From assembly GCF_018588885.1 (NCBI RefSeq), contig NZ_JAFFIW010000012.1, forward strand, positions 1 to 64,000: a DNA stretch of 64,000 bases, given 5' to 3'. The notes under the pieces are model-generated. The model had not been told where the DNA came from. It searched no databases and was given only the letters and a program-made list of their open reading frames with translations. Within the stretch, counting starts at the first letter, position 1. Each line of letters begins with the position of its first letter. A program made the translations under genes and the position numbers. Positions 57,495 through 64,000 of this stretch are shown piece by piece. This stretch comes from Mesorhizobium sp. dw_380 (GTDB lineage Bacteria; Pseudomonadota; Alphaproteobacteria; Rhizobiales; Rhizobiaceae).

Positions 57495-57734
57495 AGCCTT
57501 CGGGCCGGCGTTGATTTTTCAAACCTGCGTCGGCCCATTCGCCGGCTTGGCTTTTGCGTGGCACGAGCCGCGCCGCTGGCGGCCCGCCTTCGTTCAGCGA
57601 TCTGACACATGCAAAGACGCGACAACTGCCATGTCGAGATATCATTTGAGTGATCGCACAAAAGGCGCGACGCTTCGCGTCGGCGCGGCGCAACAAGCGA
57701 CAAAATCATAAAAATATGACAGGAGCGGCCCAGG

Positions 57735-58442
57735 ATGACGGAAACACTTCAAGGCAGGCATATCGTGGTGACCGGCGGAACCGGCGCCCTCGGCGGTGCG
57801 GTCGTCGGCAAACTGCTGGGTGAGGGCGCTGTCTGCCATGTGCCCAATGCCCATGCCGCCGCGCCCGCGCATTTCCCCTTCGCCGCGCATGATCGCGTTA
57901 TCCTCGTGCACAATGTCGATCTCTCGGACTCCGCCAAGGTCGAGGCGTTTTACAACCAGGTTCCAGGTCTGTGGGGCTCGATCCACCTGGCCGGCGGCTT
58001 TACCGAGGCGCCGGTCGAAAAGATCGAATCGGCATCCTTTGCCGAGATGATGGACACCAATGCCCGCACCGCGTTCCTGTGCTGCCGCGCGGCTATCCGC
58101 TCGATGCTGGCGTCTGGCACCGCGGGCCGGATCGTCAATGTCACGGCGCGCGCCGGAGTCGACCCAAGGCGCGGAGCCGGCAAGGTCGCCTACGCCGCCA
58201 GCAAGGCGGCAGTGGCGGCCATGACGGTGGCGATGGCCGAGGAATTGAAGCACAAGGGCATTCTGGTCAATGCCGTGGCGCCGTCGACGCTCGACACGCC
58301 GGCCAACCGCGCCGACATGCCGGATGCCGATGTCACCAAATGGGTCAGCCTCGAAGCGGCGGCCGAAGCCATCGCCTATCTTGCCTCCCCCGCCAACCAG
58401 GCGATGAGCGGCACGCTGGTGCCGCTCTACGGCCGGGCATAG
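57735..58442 (+). CDS. Short-chain dehydrogenase/reductase
   Basis: A 235-residue SDR. The cofactor-binding TGGTGALGGAVV is at residue 14, and the catalytic YAASK with the upstream VTARAG (Ser/Thr) region are visible. The typical PG-type C-terminal closure NAVAPSTLDTPANRADMP is present. It could reduce an aldehyde or ketone generated by the preceding decarboxylase, but the 240-base gap between them makes it a separate unit. Start ATG 57735 follows a CAGGAG site. Confidence 0.91.
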   Translation: MTETLQGRHIVVTGGTGALGGAVVGKLLGEGAVCHVPNAHAAAPAHFPFAAHDRVILVHNVDLSDSAKVEAFYNQVPGLWGSIHLAGGFTEAPVEKIESASFAEMMDTNARTAFLCCRAAIRSMLASGTAGRIVNVTARAGVDPRRGAGKVAYAASKAAVAAMTVAMAEELKHKGILVNAVAPSTLDTPANRADMPDADVTKWVSLEAAAEAIAYLASPANQAMSGTLVPLYGRA

Positions 58443-58475
58443 CTTCGCTTCGGTCGCGAATTGGCTTCACCAATG

Positions 58476-58509
58476 AAAAACCCCGCCGGATCGCTCCGGC
58501 GGGGTTTTT
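58476..58509. terminator. Bidirectional hairpin terminator between SDR and rpsA
   Basis: A 15-bp perfect stem (AAAAACCCCGCCGGA with TCCGGCGGGGTTTTT) around TCGC ends in T-runs on both strands. It lies between the convergent ends of the SDR (58442) and rpsA (58552), so it should stop both transcripts. Confidence 0.9.
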
Positions 58510-58551
58510 GATTTTCGAGACTGTAGCGAAGGGCTTCGCGTTGCGAAGGAC

Positions 58552-60249
58552 TTAGTTGCCTTGCTTCTTCAGCGCGGCACCCAGGATGTCGCCCAGCGAA
58601 GCGCCGGAGTCGGTCGAACCGTACTGAGCGACGGCTTCCTTCTCCTCGGCGATTTCCAGCGCCTTGATCGAGACCTGCAGCTTGCGGGTCTTCTTGTCGA
58701 AGGCGATGACGCGGGCGTCGACCTTCTGGCCGACGGTGAAGCGCTCGGGGCGCTGCTCGTCGCGGTCGCGGCTCAAGTCGGAGCGCTTGATGAAGGTCTC
58801 GATGCCGCTGTCGACCAGCCGCACTTCCAGACCGCCATCCTTGACGCCGATGACCTCGCAGGTGACGACGGCGTTCTTGCGCAGTTCGCCTGAAGTCGCT
58901 GCTTCGCCGACCGAGTCGCGGGCCAGCTGCTTGATGCCGAGCGAGATGCGCTCCTTCTCGATGTCGACGTCGAGCACCTGCGCCTTGACCATGTCGCCGC
59001 GATTGTACTCTTCGATGACCTGCTCGCCCGGACGGGTCCAGTCGAGATCGGAGAGGTGCACCATGCCGTCCACGTCGCCTTCCAGGCCGATGAACAGGCC
59101 GAACTCGGTCTTGTTCTTGACCTCGCCCTCGACCTGGCTGCCGACCGGATGGCTGCGCGCGAACGCCTCCCACGGATTCTCAAGCGTCTGCTTGAGGCCG
59201 AGCGAGATGCGGCGCTTGGCCGGATCGACCTCGAGCACCACCACGTCGACTTCCTGCGTCGTCGACAGGATCTTGCCGGGATGCACGTTCTTCTTGGTCC
59301 ACGACATTTCCGAAACGTGGATGAGGCCTTCGATGCCGGGCTCCAGCTCGACGAACGCGCCGTAGTCGGTGATGTTGGTGACGGTACCCTTGATCTTCTT
59401 GCCGATCGGGAACTTGGTGCCGATCTCGGACCACGGATCGCTCTCGAGCTGCTTCATGCCGAGCGAGATGCGGTGGGTTTCCTGGTTGATGCGGATGATC
59501 TGCACCTTGACCGTCTGGCCGATGTTGAGGATTTCGGTCGGATGGTTGACGCGGCGCCATGCCATGTCGGTGACGTGCAGCAGGCCGTCGATGCCGCCGA
59601 GGTCGACGAACGCACCGTAATCGGTGATGTTCTTGACGACGCCTTCGACAACCTGGCCTTCTTCGAGGTTCTGCACGATTTCCGAACGCTGTTCGGCGCG
59701 GCTTTCCTCGAGCACGGTCCTGCGCGACACCACGATGTTGCCGCGGCGGCGATCCATCTTGAGGATCTCGAAGGGCTGCGGGTTGTGCATCAGCGGGGAA
59801 ACGTCGCGGATCGGGCGGATATCGACCTGGCTGCGCGGCAGGAAGGCCACGGCGCCGTCGAGGTCGACGGTGAAGCCGCCCTTGACCTGGTTGAAGATGA
59901 CGCCTTCGACGCGCTCACCCTTGGTGAACTTCTCTTCGAGACGGACCCAGCTCTCTTCGCGGCGGGCCTTCTCACGCGAAAGCATTGCTTCGCCAAGCGC
60001 GTTCTCGATGCGCTCGACATAGACTTCGACGGTGTCACCGACCTTGAGGGTGGTGTCCTTGCCCTTGACGCCGAATTCCTTCAGCGGCACGCGGCCTTCG
60101 ACCTTGAGGCCGACGTCGATGATGGCCATGTCCTTTTCGATCGCGGTGATCGTGCCCTTGACGACCTGACCTTCGCCGGAATGACCTGTTGTAAAAGATT
60201 CTTCGAGCAGGCTCGCGAAATCATCGCGAGTGGGATTTGCAGCTGACAT
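58552..60249 (-). CDS. rpsA: 30S ribosomal protein S1
   Basis: Ribosomal protein S1, 565 residues, which binds mRNA on the 30S subunit through repeated S1 (OB-fold) RNA-binding domains. Repeated elements such as [80 protein letters not shown] and [28 protein letters not shown] mark about six domains. The ATG at 60249 has a CAGGAGAAAC site. It follows cmk on the same strand after a 208-base gap, the standard cmk-rpsA order. Confidence 0.97.
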   Translation of the reverse strand: MSAANPTRDDFASLLEESFTTGHSGEGQVVKGTITAIEKDMAIIDVGLKVEGRVPLKEFGVKGKDTTLKVGDTVEVYVERIENALGEAMLSREKARREESWVRLEEKFTKGERVEGVIFNQVKGGFTVDLDGAVAFLPRSQVDIRPIRDVSPLMHNPQPFEILKMDRRRGNIVVSRRTVLEESRAEQRSEIVQNLEEGQVVEGVVKNITDYGAFVDLGGIDGLLHVTDMAWRRVNHPTEILNIGQTVKVQIIRINQETHRISLGMKQLESDPWSEIGTKFPIGKKIKGTVTNITDYGAFVELEPGIEGLIHVSEMSWTKKNVHPGKILSTTQEVDVVVLEVDPAKRRISLGLKQTLENPWEAFARSHPVGSQVEGEVKNKTEFGLFIGLEGDVDGMVHLSDLDWTRPGEQVIEEYNRGDMVKAQVLDVDIEKERISLGIKQLARDSVGEAATSGELRKNAVVTCEVIGVKDGGLEVRLVDSGIETFIKRSDLSRDRDEQRPERFTVGQKVDARVIAFDKKTRKLQVSIKALEIAEEKEAVAQYGSTDSGASLGDILGAALKKQGN

Positions 60250-60457
60250 TGTTTCTCCTGGAGTGCCCCGCATCTCAAGCGGGACGGGCGCCGTGGGTTA
60301 GCGTTGCGTTGGCCTGCCGGCGTTCCGGGCTTAAAAAAGCCCTGGGCCGCTCTTCAAGCGGCAATTCCGGCGCATCAAGAATGCTGGCAGGCTGGTTCGT
60401 GCCCGATATGGGTATTTTCTTCGCCTCCGGCAACGGAAACGTGGGAGAAAACCCGGA

Positions 60458-61108
60458 TCAGGCCTTGTTTCTCTTGGCCAGCACGTCGTCGATAACAGCC
60501 ATGGCCGCGAGAAACGCGGCTTCTATAGCCATTTCGCTGGTATCAAGCAAGTGCGCGTCGGCGGCCGGCTTCAGCGGCGAGTCGGCACGGCCCATGTCGC
60601 GCTCGTCGCGGCGCACGATATCGGCGAGGATTTCGGTGAAATTGGCGGTGCCGCCGATGCTTTCGATTTCGGCCAGCCGACGCTTCGCGCGCACGTCCGC
60701 ACTCGCCGTCACATAGAGTTTGATGTCGGCATCGGGACAGACGACGGTGCCGATGTCACGCCCGTCAAGCACCGCGCCCGGCGGCGTCTTGGCAAACTCG
60801 CGCTGCTTTTCGACCAGGATGCGCCGCACGGTCGGATAAACCGCGATCTTCGAGGCCGCTTCGCCAACGGAATGTGCTGACAGGACCGCTCGGTCGAGCT
60901 TTGCCAGATCGACCTGGCGGGCGGCGGTCTCCGCCGCCGACACATTGTCAAGCGGCAGCGCATGCTGGATCAGCGCATAGGCGACCGCGCGATAGGTCAG
61001 GCCTGTATCGAGCAGGTTCAACCGGTAGTGGTCGGCGAGCCGTCGGGCCAGTGTGCCCTTGCCGGCGCCGGCTGGGCCGTCGATGGCGATGGTGAAGGTT
61101 GAGGTCAT
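60458..61108 (-). CDS. cmk: Cytidylate kinase
   Basis: Cmk phosphorylates CMP and dCMP to the diphosphates. The 216-residue protein has the P-loop [16 protein letters not shown] at residue 10, [11 protein letters not shown] (nucleoside-binding), and [26 protein letters not shown] 61108 is used; the upstream frame is not conserved. Position between aroA and rpsA on the same strand is the common aroA-cmk-rpsA gene order. Confidence 0.96.
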   Translation of the reverse strand: MTSTFTIAIDGPAGAGKGTLARRLADHYRLNLLDTGLTYRAVAYALIQHALPLDNVSAAETAARQVDLAKLDRAVLSAHSVGEAASKIAVYPTVRRILVEKQREFAKTPPGAVLDGRDIGTVVCPDADIKLYVTASADVRAKRRLAEIESIGGTANFTEILADIVRRDERDMGRADSPLKPAADAHLLDTSEMAIEAAFLAAMAVIDDVLAKRNKA

Positions 61109-61164
61109 TGACCACCCTTGGCGGTCGAAAGGCACAATGTAAATGACGAGCGTCGCGATCCTTC

Positions 61165-61324
61165 GCGCGCCCCTCTGTCCTGCCGGACATCTCCCCCACG
61201 AGGGGGGAGATTGGCAGCTTTGGCGCGCTGATCGATCCTGTGACGTCGGCGATTGGCTAAAGTCGCGATGAAGGCTGATCTCCCCCCTCGTGGGGGAGAT
61301 GTCCGGCAGGACAGAGGGGGGCGC
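61165..61324. repeat. Palindromic repeat related to family A, between cmk and aroA
   Basis: The arms read GCGCGCCCCTCTGTCCTGCC and its mirror ACAGAGGGGGGCGC, each followed inwards by GACATCTCCCCCACGAGGGGGGAGA-type hairpins. CCTGCCGGACAT is shared with family A. It lies between two genes transcribed in the same direction, so it may be transcribed between aroA and cmk. Confidence 0.85.
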
Positions 61325-61365
61325 TGTCCCGCCATGATTTCAGTTTGGCTCCAATCCATCGACTG

Positions 61366-62787
<1,422 letters not shown>

Positions 62788-62931
62788 TCACGGCGGGGCG
62801 AAATGGTCATCCCCATGGTCGTCACTTGCCGCGAGGCCTTTCAATGCATGGTTTTGTGCCGCCGGCTTTTGGCTTTGACAGCGCAGCAAACAGTGGTTAA
62901 GGGGACCACTCTTTTATTCACGAGGCTTGCC

Positions 62932-63318
62932 GTGGCAAAAACCGAACTTGGCACAAAGCGTATCGACCCCGAGACGGGTCGAAAATTCTACGACCTGAAC
63001 AAGGACCCGATCGTCTCGCCCTACACCGGCAAGACCTATCCGCGTTCCTATTTCGAGGAGGGCAAGATCGCCGCCATCGAGGAGGAAGAGGAAGTGGTCG
63101 AGAAGGAAGTCGACGCGGAGGACGAAGAGGGCGTTGAGGTCGTCTCGCTCGAAGAGGCCGACGATGACGTCAAGGGCGACGATCTGCCTGATCTCGGCGA
63201 TGACGAGGACGTCGACCTCGGCGACGACGAGGACGACACCTTCCTCGCCGACGAAGAAGAAGAAGATGACGATGTCGCTGACATGATCGGCGTCGGCGAC
63301 GACGACGACGAGGTCTGA
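62932..63318 (+). CDS. TIGR02300 family protein with acidic C-terminal tail
   Basis: A 128-residue protein. The N-terminal half (KTELGTKRIDPETGRKFYDLNKDPIVSPYTGKTYPRSYFEE) is the conserved TIGR02300 domain of alphaproteobacteria. The rest is dominated by Asp and Glu with long runs of DDDD, so the protein is very acidic. The function is unknown. Start GTG 62932, preceded by an AGG-rich site; the in-frame sequence upstream is not conserved and belongs to the aroA divergent region. Confidence 0.88.
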   Translation: MAKTELGTKRIDPETGRKFYDLNKDPIVSPYTGKTYPRSYFEEGKIAAIEEEEEVVEKEVDAEDEEGVEVVSLEEADDDVKGDDLPDLGDDEDVDLGDDEDDTFLADEEEEDDDVADMIGVGDDDDEV

Positions 63319-63489
63319 TCGGCCTTTCGCGAAGGCGTTTGCCGGCTTTCGCAGCGTTGGAATAAAAAGCCCGTGTTCAGGCTTGATATTGACGAAAGGC
63401 GGGGTTAGAAGCCGCCTGCACTAACGGCGCGGTGTTCCAACCCGCGCCGGATCTCTTCGCCGGAAACGGCGCCGGTGACTGCCGGAAGT

Positions 63490-63565
<76 letters not shown>

Positions 63566-63597
63566 GTCACTCTCCAGGCATCAGATCCTCTTTAGGC

Positions 63598-63651
63598 GCC
63601 AAATCTCAGCTGATTGCCAAATCTCAGGTGATTGCCAACTCTCAGCTGATT
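63598..63651. repeat. Three 18-bp tandem repeats downstream of tRNA-Ala
   Basis: The unit GCCAAATCTCAGCTGATT occurs three times in succession, at 63598, 63616 and 63634. Units 2 and 3 each differ from unit 1 by one base. It begins 33 bases after the tRNA. It is not the tRNA's own 3' end, so it is not an obvious att site. Confidence 0.85.
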
Positions 63652-63688
63652 GATTGGCCAGGGTACCCGTCGCGGGTTCGGCATCCGT

Positions 63689-63952
63689 TCAGAGGTCCGT
63701 CGCGTCGAATTCAATCGCAAATCCCGCGTCGATAGCACTTCGCGCAACGAGATCGCCAAGTTCCCAATCCGTGAGTTCGCAAAGCGGAAAGGTTCGCCGT
63801 ACGGCGCGGTGGACCTCGCAGATCGAAATGCACGGCCTGCCGACGTTGTCGATCAGATAGCGGACAATCGCTTGGCGAACGTCCGATGCGGTAGGCGTCT
63901 GCGCGAGCGCCGGCATATCCGGCCTATGAATGCAGCCGTGGTTCTGCTCCAT
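63689..63952 (-). CDS. Hypothetical protein of unknown family, near the window end
   Basis: An 87-residue reading frame from ATG 63952 (or GTG 63985 for 98 residues). The sequence is mixed and hydrophilic, with three cysteines and a likely alpha/beta arrangement (VRQAIVRYLIDNVGRPCISICEVHRAVRR). I do not recognise a family and there is no clear ribosome binding site. It is convergent with the tRNA and its tandem repeat. It may be a fragment or the beginning of sequence that continues past the window. Confidence 0.4.
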   Translation of the reverse strand: MEQNHGCIHRPDMPALAQTPTASDVRQAIVRYLIDNVGRPCISICEVHRAVRRTFPLCELTDWELGDLVARSAIDAGFAIEFDATDL

Positions 63953-64000
63953 CGATTGTTTTTGCGTCGAAGGCGACGGGCACACCGTGAACGATGGACG

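Overview
The window reads as chromosomal DNA from a GC-rich alphaproteobacterium of the order Rhizobiales, most like Mesorhizobium. This is an inference from gene content: a CP4-type aroA, split pntA/pntAB/pntB, an aa3-oxidase subunit IV peptide, a TIGR02300-type acidic protein, a fused 2-oxoacid:ferredoxin oxidoreductase, and several families of short palindromic repeats. Nearly all of it is dense, ordinary chromosome. I see no phage, no insertion-sequence transposase and no CRISPR array.

Layout. 1-259: a G-run then C-run tract that is probably a contig-end artefact. 260-11869: purine catabolism and associated genes (xdhB, xdhC, two flavin monooxygenases, a LysR regulator divergent from urate hydroxylase puuD, guanine deaminase, a UPF0303 haem-domain protein, glycerate kinase). 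12092-15624: a UdgX-type uracil-DNA binding protein, then a glutamine-synthetase-like/class III aminotransferase pair. 15770-20811: a small secreted protein, WD40 protein, CobW GTPase, MarR, and an AraC/DUF2000 divergent pair. 20952-25257: DMT exporter, LacI regulator coupled to a D-2-hydroxyacid dehydrogenase, a possible protease inhibitor, and a peptidase C26 glutamine amidotransferase. 25502-30277: TRAP transporter parts (dctP on +, dctQM on -) with a zinc alcohol dehydrogenase between. 30461-36342: an orphan LivH-type permease, CGNR regulator, lipoprotein, and the 1158-residue oxidoreductase. 36477-39782: a GGDEF-EAL membrane protein followed by a FeeM/LuxI-like N-acyl synthase. 39901-43650: two small membrane peptides and the pnt operon. 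43887-49740: gyrB, an FMN reductase, a cytochrome P450 and an NDUFA9-like epimerase. 50333-58442: an amino-acid ABC transporter, a DDAH-like hydrolase, a 5-guanidino-2-oxopentanoate decarboxylase-like enzyme, an Ldh-family reductase and an SDR, which together suggest arginine or guanidino-compound catabolism. 58552-62724: rpsA, cmk and aroA on the minus strand. 62932-63952: the TIGR02300 protein, tRNA-Ala(GGC), and an unrecognised small ORF beside an 18-bp tandem repeat.

The most distinctive feature is a set of mobile-looking palindromic repeats. At least five families are present. One copy (2875-3026) lies inside xdhC and is translated in frame, adding about 51 residues between the two conserved parts of the protein. 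Other points worth a look are the FeeM/LuxI-like synthase beside a c-di-GMP enzyme, UdgX with its KRRIH loop, a CP4-like EPSP synthase carrying Gly where CP4 has its glyphosate-tolerance Ala, and the putative guanidino cluster with a strong hairpin between the binding-protein and permease genes.
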